Of a DNA stretch of 64,000 nucleotides, positions 24,312-37,513 are shown piece after piece. The DNA comes from Lepidodermella squamata (taxonomy: Eukaryota > Gastrotricha): NCBI GenBank assembly GCA_047495785.1, contig JBLDXI010000009.1:3100001-3164000 (forward strand). Reading direction: 5' to 3'. The position numbers and the translations under genes are program-made. Numbering within the stretch: the stretch's first letter is position 1; every line of letters begins with the position of its first letter. Under the pieces are notes generated by a model that did not search any database, was not told the origin of the DNA, and saw only the letters and a list, made by a program, of their open reading frames with translations.

Positions 24312-27300
24312 TGAACCGTTTATTAACTTGATGACGGGATCAGAAATTTGCTATAAATTATTGCCCCATGATTTTTTATATAAATGAATCACAATTTTAA
24401 TACTGATTGTCGTTATCAAATAAAATGATAATAAAAACGTTGATAACCGCGCTTCAGATTATTGAGATCAGAGATGAAACTTGACAAATTTTCAGATTTT
24501 CGTCAAATTTATTTAAGATGGCTTCTTTTACCGCAGTTTGCCTGTATTTGAGGATTCAAAAATGGGTGGTTTTGGGGTGACCCCTTATCGCTTATCGATC
24601 TATTTGGTGAAAGTGATAGTACACAGCCTTTGCGTTTCTGAAAGGTCCCCAGGATAGGCAATAATAGTGATTTTTGACATTTTTTACAACTACTTGGCAC
24701 GTTGCCTTGTTTTTGGCCTAGTTTTCCAATTCATGCTCACTTTTTTATATGATGCTCACTGCAATCTGATATTGCTTGCCATATTTATACAAGCCAAATC
24801 TTGTTATAGCCAAACTACTACTGATTCATTAGCAGAATATCTTCTAGCGGAACCTAATTTTCGATAGGCAAAAGGTCGATTTTCGAATATTTCCACGTAA
24901 TTAAGGCACGTTGTGAATTCTATTGTGAAGAATGCGTCTTACACAGAATTTTACGCTGAATTTTAAAGTGATTTATCTAGAATTATGCTGATCAATCATG
25001 ACATCATTGGAAGTTTCGAAAATTGGATTCAGTCCAACATTTGGTTCCGCTAAAAGTAAGACCCATTCATTAGCCATTTTGATTAAGATAGCCAGTTCGA
25101 ATGATTTGCATTGATTTTTTGAAGAGGATCCGTGATTCCTAATATTCAAAGTTGGGATTTTTTTCGGTCTGAATAATAAATTCCCATTTTGCACCTGAAT
25201 TTCACGTGAATGCCCTGCATGTACCATTTTTTTGTTTTTCCTTTGAATGTATACAGTGAGAGCAACTCTTGGGGGGAATGGCCACGCTAAATTTCATCAT
25301 AAATGTTTATTTATGTTGGAGATCGTCGGAAACGAGGCTGAAAAGCCCTAAGCAACCTCGGCAAAACTCATTTACTCGCAATGGATTACTGCTTGCTCCC
25401 TAAAAGGCAATGTTGATACTTTGATGTATATGACTGAACGGCGAGATAAATAAACTCATGAATTACCAGGGCATAGTGTTTTTAATAGGGTAATATTTAT
25501 ATGCCGCGTTGTTGATGATGATTAAGGTGGTCCGAAATCGGCTCCGAAAGTGCACTGAGTATAATATTTTTCAAATTTGGTTACAATCTCCCCTTACCTT
25601 AAGTTTCAAGTTTACAATATACAGAGGATTTCTATGCCCATGGAAACCATGTTATTACCTTTCAGCACCTGCAAAGCTAGGTCGCCCTGCCAAAAAACTA
25701 TTTCCCTGGACCTGTGCGTGAAATTGCTAGCAACCTGAGCAACCCCTCTGATAGGCTCTCCAGGTTGGGCACTTTTTTCTTTTTAAATTTTCCCGCTGCA
25801 AAATTATGTAGTCGCTGTTGTCAGATATTGGCACTATATAAATGGGAAATATAAAGCAATTAAGCGGAGATCGATATTCGACATTTGACCATCGAGTGTT
25901 GAGTGCCCTAATAATTCTGGCAATTATGGCAATTATGGCCAACTTCGGAAGATTATTCCATGATAAACACATATTTTCCGCTGATGCGCGGCCAAATTTA
26001 TCCCCATATGCGCTATTTCTGCATGTTTTGCAGCCTCCGCCTTATACCGGGCTATTACGCTGCTGCCAGGATTACTGGTTTACTTGACGTGGGTACGTTA
26101 TTGCAGCATTGGGGCGAATAATCGAAGAGTTAACCTGAATTTGAACCCAATGCATATAGAACGTAAATGTCCTTGAGAACTGGGCATTTATGCCTATCTT
26201 GGCAACATGTCTCTTTTGCTTATTATTCCCCGACTAAACAGCCGTATACGCATTGACGACTTTGACGACTTTGAACGCCTTCTTCGTTAATTTCAGCCTT
26301 TTCAAGTTTTAAATTCTAGATCACTTTTTTCAAAGGCCTTTTCAATGGTTGTATGTATACTTGACCTGGGAAATATTCCACACGGGCTTTTAGATGATTA
26401 TAAGTTTTTCACGCGCAAAAAACCACTTCAAGCCTCAAGTGATGACAAGCTCCATGACACGGCTACTTTCTCGCAAAAAATCGCATAGGCAAATATATAA
26501 ATGGAGAATGCCCTTTTCGAAAATAGTCTCACCCGGAGACATAACGCTTCATTTTACGGTCATTTCTTCAAGGTAAAAAGCAAACAATGCTGCATGATAG
26601 CTATGCTTTTTTTGCGACGAAGCGTTAAATTAACCCAACTTTAATAGTACAGCCTCCTAATTTAGTGTGACATGTCATTATAATTCAAATTTTTAGCAAG
26701 CAATAATGGCAAAATTTAATTAAAAGGCAGGACCGAAATATTTAGAAGGCACGTGCCATCTAATGTTAAATGACAGCAAATTATCTAAAAAAATTGCCAT
26801 GAATAATTTTTCAGCTGTGCTCATTCTATATTAGAAGCAATCTGCCATTGGTTTAATACTTGAAATTCGATCACCCTTAACTATTTTTTCTGCCACTATA
26901 CTTTCTCTATTACGACGCCTGAAATTGCGTTAATTTTTCGCTTTTGTTATTAAGGAGGATTTTTTATTAATTTATTTCGGAAGCCAATTTCGCTTAAAGT
27001 GAGCCTTAAAAAATGAACTGAAGAAAAATATGGTAATGTGGGACATTCAGGATCTTAAGTCTCGCTAAACATCCGCGTAATTATGATATCCGGCGCCGAA
27101 CTTGTTTTTTTGACCTATATCCATCATCAATTAATAGTTGCCAACAAATATTAAGCTTCTGCGTATAATATATTATTGTGATGTCTGTTTATTGAATGAA
27201 TTGAAATACATCTCTTTTTCATGATGTTGGAAAAAACGGAAACCTTGATTTTGACAAATTGTTGCTATCAGCCAACACTCAACATCGCGTATTAAAATAA

Positions 27301-28611
27301 CAGAGCAGCGCTTGCTATTCGAACTTGATTCGAACCGGCCGGTTGATGCAGTTGAGTGAAATTTTCAACTTGCGCTTTATTATCGTGATAATAATCTATT
27401 ACTGCGGGTGCGCGTATCGAATTTCGTCACGCATGGCTGCGCTTTACTACAAACAGCGCCTATATATTGTTTTTTTGTGGTGTTTTCTTTACCGCTTTTT
27501 GCACGTTGTAATTGTTAAGGTAAGATACTCGATTGTTTACCCAGATCGCCCCGCATTACAATTACATATTATCGTGTCTGCGCACCTTTTTCCTTCGAGT
27601 AAGTATAGAATTAACGCTAATGCTACCTATATAACTACTACACATCATGTTCTATACCACACGAGACATTTAGACAAAAAGGTATGGATATTACAGGCCA
27701 TAGCGTGTTATTAAAAAAATTCCTCATCGCATCAACGCGAGTTTTATCTCCTGTTCCAAGATTATTATAACCTTCCCCGTTATATTATTATATTAATACT
27801 TTTTCACGTACACTTTTAACACCCTTTGGCATAAGAGCTTGTCGTAGTTTGAGAAATAGGATTTTAGGCCGTGTAATTTAGGCTTGGCCTGCTGGTTCTG
27901 TTTTCGATTTTAACCTTGAAATTGAAAATTGCTTGGATTTTTTTCGAAATTAAGTCGCCATGTCCTTTCAATATTTGAGGTGTGAACGCGTAATATTGCC
28001 TGCTGCACTGTATAGCAAAAGCAAACTCTGTCAACCCTCACATTCGCGTTGTCGCGTGCTTCTTTCACTATACACACGCGACTTCTATACAAATGCAGCA
28101 GCAAAATTTTTTCAATTAACTGCCCACTACAAGGCTTTTTTAGGCTTTATCCACAAATATGTCTAAATTTAAAATCATTGAAGGTCCTCATCTTAATTAT
28201 ATTTTCCTTTGGGCAGCCATTTTTAATCCAACGTGAAAACATATCGATTGTTATAAGGCATTCTTTTTCAAGCATCGCAATTTTCTGTATTTTTTTAATA
28301 AAATTTTTGTTTTCGCGTGATAGCACCGTCAAGTGGCCACTCGACCCTCGCAATTATCACCCCATCTCACGAAAATCGTCGATTAACGATAATTTCGCCT
28401 AGACGCATCACTTGTTATTTTCTTTCATTTCCCTGGCAACGCACCAAAGTTAAACAAGACTCACTTTGCTAATTAAAGTGATATTTAAAGAATTTTTTTG
28501 GAAAAATAGGAACTATCGAATTTTACAGCGTCATCTCGACGTAATAATATGGCTATTTTACGAGCCATTATTTTGTTGAGCGTTCAACTTTGATCAAACC
28601 GCGACACCGAA
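24312..28611. other. Intergenic region Rec3-Rec4
   Basis: At 4.3 kb this is the longest gene-free gap inside the array. It holds the Rec3 poly(A) signal at 24419 and a possible weak inverted-repeat element at about 24822-25072 (ends sharing TAGCGGAACC). I saw no receptor exon or other recognisable gene. A 129-codon frame at 27325-27714 is rich in Ile, Tyr and aromatic codons and looks like chance. Confidence 0.4.
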
Positions 28612-31600
28612 ATGACACCGAAATTGGGGCTCGGCGTCGTTGGCGGCGGTGGCGATGTTTTCGTCATTCAGGGGCCGAAGGGCGTGTTCGTGATATTCGA
28701 CTACGTCGTATCGGTCCTGGCCGTTCTCATCAACATCATCGTTCTGCGCAGTGTTATCAAATCAAAAATACACCTCATCGGCTACAAGTATTTCCTGGCC
28801 TCGTTGGGCGTCTCGAATCTCTACCTGTGCTGTGTTAACATTTCAAATTTTGTCGTCGAAGCAGCGAGTTTGAACGGCTTCGACGGCACGTGCATCGGCC
28901 GCATTCTACGTTCTTTTCTCATGTCTGGTCTCATTGCGAATTTGCTCAATCTCAGCGGCATGAGCTTCGACCATCTTATCGGAATTGTAAGATTCAACTT
29001 CAAATTTAGGGAATTCCTACATTTTGTAGTATAAATTTCCCAACAAAATTTTTAGCGGAACTGAAATTTCCCGTTGCGGGAGAAAATTAAACCGGGTGTG
29101 ATTTTGTTTATAATTTTTTGGAATTTTACGATTAATTAAAGAAATTTGAAAAAAAAATAAGTTTGAATTCCCCGTTATTTTCTTGTATTAAAACCATTAG
29201 GTTTGGTCCTCACTTTCAGAACGCGAAATGGTCGTGATTTAAAAAATTACTCGAACAATAAACTTTTTAGGTTTGCCATTTGGCTTTTGTCAAATTGCAA
29301 AACTGGCGATAAAAATTCAAAAAATTATGAAATTGATTGAGCAACTACTGAGAGAATCAGACAAGCCAAAAATTGATTTTTTTGGTGGACGTGAGAAAAA
29401 TAAGTTGGACATTTTTCGACCGTATGCGTAGGAAATCTTGAAAGCTTTTTTTTAGCCATGTCATTTTTCACACAATTTAGAGAGAATTTACGAGGTAGAA
29501 AACATTGTTAAACACGTTTTCAACGAAAAATGTCCAAAATCAGGAAAAACGACATAGAAAACTAAGGCGTCCTAACGATTTTCGAATTATGATAAGTAAA
29601 ATCTATTCAAGTCGGGCAGAGCATTGTGCCCTAAATTTGGCCAATTTTTGGGCTCTTCCTACTTTGCCACCTAGGAAAAATATTGGAAAAAAACAAAATT
29701 ATAGAGGAGTTCTCAGGCTATCGAATGCCGGTTTCCGCAAGTCCGCACGATTTTCCCCGATTAATGGGGCAATCGAATTTATGAAGTTGCCGAATTCAGG
29801 GATTTTTCTCAAATTATCTTGCCTTTTTATTCGAGATTTCTCGTGAATTTTCAGATTTTTTACAAATTTTATAGGGGATTTTCAAACAATTTAGAAAAGT
29901 TTAAAGACTTATCATTCTATGATTAATCAATTTATAAAATGGTTAAATTAAAATTCGATTTTCTTGAATTATAATTGAATTATTTTTTCTGATTTTTTTG
30001 AACAGGTCTATCCATTCGCGTATAGCAGGTTGATGAGAAAATTCACAATGAAAATCTCAGTGGCTCTTGTTTGGTTCCTCGCCATCCTAATCGGATCCGC
30101 CGAGCTGTCTTTAGCCACGATTTTTTACATGATCCCGCAGCCCTCAAATAACCCCAACGCACTCGGCAAAAATTTCCTACTCGCCGACCAGAGATGTTCC
30201 CCGAGTGACATTGCGAAACTAGCAAGTGTCAACTCGACCTTTTTACTGAATCAAATTGAACTTGCGGGAAATTTCACAAACTTGAGCACTTCAATTGACT
30301 TCCCATTCGACGCGACTGAGCCGACGTTGGTTAAAAACTCGACAAATTTACTCGACGAAATGGGATTTGTCGATGAGGAAAAATTGCTGTTGTCCAACTT
30401 GCAGCGGCAACTTTTCTCAAATCGGCGATTGAGTAGAAGCAATTTAGCCCAGTCGAACGATAGCGATTTTCAATCAGGCCTGGCTGCTTTTAACGTATCG
30501 AACAATAACGAAACGGCGCAGTACGAATTTGACGACTACAGCAATTGCCTGTTGAAGTCGTTTTTCGAGGCGCTGGGCGAAGGTCCGGCGAAGCGGCTGT
30601 TCGCCGACCCCGAGTCGACGACTGCCCAGGCATCGTGGTGTGGCCACTATAGGAAAAGCTTCGCCTTTCTCGAGTACACCATCATGAGCCTAACCATCAT
30701 ATGCTTCACTTTTGTCGCGTTTTGCTACGCTAAAATTTTTCGCGAGGTGAGTTTTCATATTTCGGTACTTTGCCACCGTTTACGGAGCCAAAAATTAGGA
30801 TATTGAGAAAAATGCGAATATAAACTAGGACAGTCATATATATGAGGATAAAAAATTCAGAAAAATTGGCGGTAAAAATTATTTTTTATTCATTAGCTCC
30901 TCGTGAATATTCGCTCAATTCCCCTGTTGAGTTGAACTTTCTATTTTTAGATTTTTCGAACCCATTAAGCTTATTGGAGCTAAAAATAGCCGAAGCGCGT
31001 GTGCAATATTTTAGTAAAAAATTCTGAGAAATTAATTTTTTCCGATTTTATTGTATTTATTTAACAAATTAGGCCGAATATTATGCACTTCGGTTAAAAT
31101 TTTTCAGGATGATTAAATCAAAATTTGAATTTATTAGGATTTTGTAGTGTTTCGAGTAGGAAAGGAACATTAAAAGTAATTAATTAAAAGTAATAAAATA
31201 TCCGTTTAATTTTCTTGAAATTTATGCCTCAGGTATTTTGTAACCCCGAGCGGTCGAGGCGGAATGTCAGACGGTTGGTGATGACTACATTCCTGCTTCT
31301 CGGAACTTTCTGCATTTGCTACCTGCCTTTCATGCTATTCGAGCTTTCAATGGTAAGTCGGTTAGAGACATCATAGGTTAGGAAAATAATGTTTTTCCTA
31401 TTTTCAGGTTTTAGCGATGCATTTCGATATCGGTGCGGCGACTCGAATGCGGACAACTGAAAGCTGGTCAAGGTATAAGCCGGAAGCCAAGGCTTAAATG
31501 ACCTAAAAATCTCTTCATTTCAGCTTTATGATAGTCCACCATATATTCAATTCATTGCTAATCACTTCCCCGTTGTTGCAACCCCTGCTATATGCTGGAC

Positions 31601-32208
31601 GTCTTTCAATTGTTCGAAGGTCAGTTTTTCCGAAATTCTTAATTCACGATAAAATCAACTTCGAGCCTTGAAAATAAATAATTTTGTGAACATTATGTTG
31701 CCCATTGACCTTTGACCTTTCGATATACTAGACAAAGTTTGAACGATCGAAACAGGCGGTAAGATTCCTGAAATATTACTCCCCATAACCAATATCATAC
31801 AGCATGATTCACAGGCCTAAAAGTCTATTTACCACTTATAAATAAATTGGATAAAATCTTGGCTGACCTTAAAAAATCCCTGTCCTTAATGCTAAGCTTC
31901 TCAGTTTATTCCCCGACATTTTCCTAATTTTTTCGATAATTTTTTTCAATAGGCAAATAATGAGCGATATCAAAGAGTTCGCCCACGCTTGCTGCCCGTA
32001 TGGTATCAGTCGAAAGTGCATCGCGCGGATGCGCCTGCTATCACTGGGCGGCGAAAACTCTCGGCGAAGTTCGCAGACCTATCGATTGTCGACCCTGCAC
32101 GGCAAGTTCGAGTACGAAACAGGCGCGAGAAATCTGTGCGGCCGCAAACACAAGTCAAGCATATCCGTTCCGATCACAGCAGCAGCAGCAGCAGCGGCGG
32201 AACCCTAA
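28612..32208 (+). CDS. Rec4: class A-like seven-transmembrane receptor, array member 4
   Basis: Six exons: 28612-28986, 30006-30746, 31233-31352, 31408-31472, 31524-31619 and 31953-32208; 550 residues. GPKGVF precedes TM1. TM2 has SNL (Asn at 2.50), and TM3 is followed by DHL (120-122) and VYPFAY. The second extracellular loop is about 180 residues with several N-glycosylation sequons (NST, NFT, NLS, NET) and three cysteines (QRC, SNC, SWC). TM6 has CYLP (401-404) and TM7 has QPLLY. The tail has a CC pair, an Arg/Ser cluster and YETGARNLCG, then an Ala run encoded by GCA repeats. It belongs to the inner group Rec4-Rec9. The start ATG is the first in the open frame. Predicted surface receptor of unknown ligand. 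Confidence 0.9.
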
Positions 32209-33437
32209 AAAAATAATATTATAACACGATGATCCTCAAACACACGATTCATTCATTATCAATATTATCATAGAGTTCTATGAAAATTTCCCCTCTTTTT
32301 CGTTTTTTTTATCATCATCGTCATCATCGATCTGACACGTTGCGCAAACAATTACAAAAAATAACTACGCCTTTTAACTTCTCGGATTTTCGAAATTCGA
32401 TACAAAATAAAATCAAGATGTTGAATAACATTGTTCGACTAAATATTGACAAAGGGGACATTTCAAGGGTGAGTTTTTTGTTGCCAAGTCACGCGATGTC
32501 TGCTTTTTATAGCCTCGAATCGCGTAATAAAAATGGTCATTTTTTAGTGTTTTGACAAGTGAAAAGGGGGGTTGGCGAATTTTTTCTGTATTTTCTAGAA
32601 CATGCATGAGTGTGTTGACTTGAAGAGGGAGGATTCTTGGAATCCTTGATGTTCTCACCCAGTTTTTCTTTATTTCAAATTTCAGACCTCTAGGAGGATC
32701 CGGGGAACCCCAAATTCTTCTCAGTTTAGGCATTTTAGCTTGGCTCCACCACAATTTCTGATTATCTAGCTTAATTCCCCACATCAGATTACCCTAAGAA
32801 AATAAAATGAGAATTTATTGCGTGAGGGATTAATTGATGCAATAAAATGTTTAAGGCGCATTTTTTTCTTTTAAATGAGCATTTATTAATGTAAACTTTA
32901 AAGTCAAATTTCTCAGCAGGCCTGATGGCTATCAACCTGTTCTTGATATCGTTCGACTCCTTATTAGTTGATCTCGAAATTAACATTTTTCGCCAACTTT
33001 TCACTTGTTAACACGGTCATTTACTTTACCGATTAACAGCTCAAGATCGAGGTATAACGGCTAGATAGAGTAGCTCGTATACAGCTGACGCGGCGAGTTG
33101 GGTCGATTTCATCGATCCTATAAGAGCAGGTGAACAAATGCAGCGGCGTCCAATAATAGTCGTGAGACTCGCTCATCTTTCACGCGAGCGAAAAAGTTCA
33201 ATTTTTTTTATTTCGTATGTGTGTGTGTTATTTATTAGGCATAAAACACGCAGCGCAGTGCGGGTTTTTATTATCAAAGAGTGCTTTCCACGCAATTTTT
33301 TAGCGCTATCTCTCTTATTTCTCATCTATCATCATCATCATCGTAATCGCCAACATGCAATTTGTCGTGAAAGCCGCCGATCTACAGGATCCTGTCTAGC
33401 TGCGACTGCGAAACACAAGGAACAGCAACCAACCCCC
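32209..33437. other. Intergenic region Rec4-Rec5
   Basis: About 1.2 kb. Most of it is occupied by a terminal-inverted-repeat element (32547-33017). CCTATAAGAG at 33117-33126 is a TATA-like site upstream of Rec5. The open frame extends upstream of the chosen Rec5 start to a methionine at 33138. That extra 100-residue stretch is basic and low in similarity to the paralogues, so it is treated as leader. Confidence 0.45.
32547..33017. mobile_element. MITE-like element, copy 1 (termini TTGACAAGTGAAAAG)
   Basis: The left end reads TTTTGACAAGTGAAAAG and, just inside, GTTGGCGAA. The right end carries the reverse complements: TTCGCCAAC then CTTTTCACTTGTTAAC. The same termini bound a second element at 34037-34361. 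No coding capacity was seen; a non-autonomous DNA transposon is inferred. Confidence 0.7.
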
Positions 33438-36400
33438 ATGCAGACATCAACCAGCGGCAGTGGTTTAATGGCCGATTTAATGCCTCTTCCAAATTCGAAA
33501 GGCGTTTTCGTGATATTCGACTACGTCGTCACAATCCTAGCCGTTGTCGTCAATGTTGTCGTCCTGCGGGCGGTTGTGAAGGCGAGGATCCACCTGACCG
33601 GCTACAAGTACTTCCTCGCCTCGCTTGGCGTCTCCAACCTGTACCTATGCGGTGCCAATATCGCAATTTTCGCTGTTGAAGCTTCGAATTTGAGCGAGTA
33701 CAACAGCTCTTGCCTAGGCCGTGTTGTTCGCTCCGTTCAAATGTCGGGCCTTATTGCGAACTTGCTCAATCTCTGCGGCATGAGCTTCGACCATCTTATC
33801 GGAATAGTAAGTCATTTTTTCTGGGTTTTCTTTGAAATAGTTTTCTCCGCCCCGCTTTAACGGCGTGACGGTTGTTTTGAAGTTGGAGATCGCCAATTAT
33901 TAGCTGTCTGAGTAGCCAATCAGTCCGGGCCCTACGCGTTTATTCGTAGGTATCAATTTCACAGATTTTCATAGATCAAGGACCTTTCCTCATTACACTA
34001 ATTAAATGGGAAATTATATACAGACAACTGTTTCATGACCGTTGACAAGTGAAAAGTGGAGTTTCGCGAATAATTTCCCAGCTATTCGCCATAAATATAT
34101 TGATCTAAAGAAGAACTTTCATTATACCCTGAATCAAAATTTCTAGTAGATTCTACGAATTTCTGAGATGCTCCACTTTTTATCAAAAGAGTGGAAATCT
34201 TAAGATTAAGGCGGATTTTAGACATTTCGCGGCATTTTTTCCAAAATCGGCTCCTTGGTCTAATTTTAAGCTGATTTTTATACTGTTCGGCGCCTCGTTC
34301 ATCAATCTTGAAAGCGGCACAAAAAATCTCGGCTAACCCGTCTTTTCACTTGTTAACGGTCAATTGGGGTTGGTAGTTTCTCTTAATTTCTGTAAATCGT
34401 CGCATTGCGTTAGAAAGGAGCCAAATTCAATCTTTATTATTCATAAGAAATCCATTATGAACATTTAAATAGTGGCTCCTTTCAAACGCAATGCGACGAA
34501 ATGTTGACCCAGTCGTGAAAGCGTAGGAGTGAACACTTATTCAATCATAGTAAATTTTTACTCACGCAATCGATTTTCCGAAATATTCGAAATGATACCC
34601 AAGGGAATGTCTCTCGTGGCTTTTTAACCGCGAATTTGTCGTAAAAAATGCAAATAAAGTATTTATTTTGGGATGTTTTTTCTCATCAATTAAGAATTTT
34701 TATTAATTATGGGCTTTGATTGTAATGCGCAAAAAATTTCAAATATGCTTGGTCTTCGATCGATTTTTTAGTCATCGATCGGTCAGAATTCTCTGAAATT
34801 CATTACACGTGCTATTTGTCTTCATTTCTTCTAATGGCCTGCTAATATTTTTCAGAAACTTCCTCAAGATCAAATTCCTCGCCTATAGGGTGAATCAATT
34901 TCTTATAATAGCTTCAATAAATTTCTCCCAGGGTGCGCCTATATTGCAAATATATATTTTTGTTTGAGTAAGGTCTTCCTATATTGATCTCAACTTTTTG
35001 TTATCAAGCCCAATAGAAAATTAGTTTCCTACAAATCTAGTGTTAACAGCTAGCTAGAATGAAAATTCCCAAATTTATATTTAGACCCTTTTTCCAACTT
35101 CGATTTTTGAGTGAACTTGCGAACTTTTTAATTTTCAAACGCAATATTTCATAATCAATTTTTAATAAAAAAATATTATCTCATTTAATCGCTATTTTAG
35201 GCTCATCCTCTCGTCTATGGCCGTATTATGCGAAAGTGCACGCTTCGAATATTGATCGCTTTCCTATGGGTCATCGCAATATCAGTCGGTTCCGCCGAGT
35301 TGCCGCTCGCCACGCTTCACTTCTTCAGCCAACCGGTCGCGCAATCGGCCGGAGCCGCGGCGCCGCTCAACATCACCGGCTTCAACGACGTCTTTGAATC
35401 GATGAAAATCTTCCTCACCGGTCAAGAATGCCCGTCGCCAGCCGGCGGTTCCGGCGCTGGAACCACGCCAGATTACTCGTCCGAAAGTGATCTAGGCGAG
35501 TTTCTGAAAGACTCAAAAAGCGTGCAAGCTGCCAACTTAGTTTTAAATAGCACCACAATTTTCGATGCCGGCAATTCAACCGAACAATTTTCGGGTGATT
35601 TCTCCGGCGACGGGCCTTTTGCCGAGACGACTACTGTTAGGATATCGTCATCAAGCACCTATGCTAAGCCGTCAATTTCGGACGAAGATCTCGTTCAGTT
35701 GACGCGGAAACTCGTTGGGACGGATCGAACGCGGCAAGAAAGCCGAAGTCTCAGCTTTATTTTCAACCGGACAACGCCTGGCAGCATTTTGGTGGGCAAT
35801 GACACGAAAATTCCGTCGGCTACTTCATCGGCGACAGCCGGGCTCGGTTTCGAGGGCCTGGGCGAAGGCGCCGATGATTACAGCAGCTGTTTAATGACGC
35901 ATTTTCTCGACGCTCTGGACAATATTACGACGAATACCGATGACACGTTTCTAACGTTCAACCTCAAGGCGTCTTGGTGCAGTTTTTATAACAATACTAA
36001 TTTTGTCGAGTATGGCATCATGGCGCTAACTATAGCGTGCTTCGCTTTCATTGCCGTTTGCTACGCCAGTATTTTTCGAGAGGTCAGTTTATTTTGGGAA
36101 AAAAAGTTGAAGAAAATCTAAAAATCAGTGATAAATTCGGAATTTTTTGTTAGAGTTAGAGTGGCTTTATATCAAATTTAATTTTGAAATTTAATTAAAA
36201 AAAATATATTTTAAAATTGAAATTAAAATTGAAAATTTGAAAATTTGAAAAATTTGAAAATTTGAAAAATTTGAAAAAGGCTCTACATCGTTATAATTAT
36301 TAAATATTTAACGAGATAACATTAATAGCTTTTCCAGAGTGAATCTTAAGAATTTGTTTCGTTTCAGATATTTTGTAGAAAATCCGAAACGCCGCGGCAC

Positions 36401-37513
36401 AATGCGACGCGGCTTGTCATGACAACTTTCCTTCTACTCGGCACTTTTGCCCTGTGCTACCTGCCTTTCATGCTGTTCGAATTAATTATGGTAAGCTTCG
36501 AAGAATTTAGAAAACATCGGGAAAACATGGTAGGTTAGTATCCCAGGTGCACACGCCAAGGAAATAGCTTATATTTAACATTCCCTCAAATAATAAACAA
36601 GGCACGATAATAAACGAATGCCAGATGCTGTTTTTCTAAAAATAGCGCAAATTAAATATGGGCCCATTTATTAGCGCGTACTTAGGCATAATTAAAGAAT
36701 ATTAAACGATGGGCGCGCATCTCAAATTTTGGCACTAGCGCTGATAATTGCTCAAATTATTGTTTTTCGAGTTTCTACTAGTTCACCTTATCATTGCGCG
36801 TATTTATCGCGCGCATTGTTGTATTTTACGCGTATTTTTACGATGTATACAGAGCCGATATCGTTTTCAAGTATCGATTTGAAATTCGGTGATTTTTCCA
36901 AAATTTTGGAAGCTGAACTTTGGAATGGATCTTCATATCAGATTGTACCAGGGATAGCCGAAACAGAAAATCAGGCTTATAGTATGCATAGTTATCGAGC
37001 AAGAATGAAAGAAGTGTAAAATTTTGGAAATTTCACCATTAATAGCAGCCGTAAAATTTTGCAATAAATTCGTTCCATTTTTTGGTAGATTGATGGTACA
37101 TTTATCTTTCTATTTTTCTAGGTGATGCATGTTAACACCGGTCAAACCATTCAAATGAAAGGTTCTTGGTCAAGGTGACCCTTATTTTGGCTCCCTCATT
37201 TTTGGTTCCAATGGATATTTTTTTAGTTTTATGATTGCTCACAATATTTTCAACTCGATGCTTATGACATCACCTCTGCTACAACCGCTTTTGTACGCCG
37301 GGCGGCTAAAAATAGTTCGAAAGTAAGAAAACTTTTTTAGACAGAGTTAAAATTATTAACCTAATCTTATTATTTTTCAGACGAATTATGCTCGATTTTA
37401 AAGAAAATGCCGATTATTGTCGTTCGTTGAAGCGCTCGAAAAGCGGGCAGCAGCGGGCGCGGATTCACCGGCGCTCGCTCGGCATCAAACTTGACTACGA
37501 CACCGGTTCCTGA
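33438..37513 (+). CDS. Rec5: class A-like seven-transmembrane receptor, array member 5
   Basis: Six exons: 33438-33806, 35201-36082, 36368-36490, 37122-37174, 37227-37322 and 37381-37513; 551 residues. NSKGVF precedes TM1. TM2 has SNL and TM3 is followed by DHL (118-120). After the 1.4-kb intron 1 the next exon begins AHPLVY where other copies have VYPxxY. The second extracellular loop is about 200 residues and Ser/Thr/Gly-rich, with the three family cysteines (QEC, SSC, SWC) and several Asn sequons. TM6 has CYLP (447-450) and TM7 has QPLLY. The tail is short and basic and ends at YDTGS, inside the position where Rec4 reads YETGARNLCG. The start at 33438 gives an N-terminus like the paralogues; an in-frame ATG at 33138 is the alternative. 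AATAAA lies at 37605. Intron 1 carries a MITE and a hairpin. Confidence 0.88.
34037..34361. mobile_element. MITE-like element, copy 2, in Rec5 intron 1
   Basis: The terminal inverted repeats are 20 bases with one mismatch: GACCGTTGACAAGTGAAAAG at 34037-34056 and its complement at 34342-34361. The element is 325 bases, has no open frame of note, and is related at both ends to the element at 32547-33017. Target-site duplications are not clear. Confidence 0.75.
34397..34499. repeat. 27-base near-perfect hairpin in Rec5 intron 1
   Basis: Arms 34397-34423 and 34473-34499 are complementary with one mismatch and flank a 49-base loop. The arm contains CGCATTGCGTT and AAAGGAGCCA. It could be a small foldback element or a structured RNA; sequence alone does not decide. 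Confidence 0.8.
36227..36281. repeat. TTTGAAAA/AATTTGAAAA minisatellite in Rec5 intron 2
   Basis: Short units such as TTTGAAAA and AATTTGAAAA are repeated head to tail about six times in the intron before the TM6 exon. It looks like simple-sequence expansion. Confidence 0.7.

Noticed and set aside
27325-27714. 129-residue frame in the Rec3-Rec4 gap
   Set aside because: Aromatic and Ile-rich composition typical of AT-rich noncoding DNA; no match to receptor TM segments.
29505-29846. 113-residue frame in Rec4 intron 1
   Set aside because: Lies within an intron, has no domain and no splice-compatible link to the receptor.
33138-33437. Extended N-terminus for Rec5 from the ATG at 33138
   Set aside because: The 100 extra residues are basic and unlike any paralogue; the internal ATG at 33438 gives a normal N-terminus.
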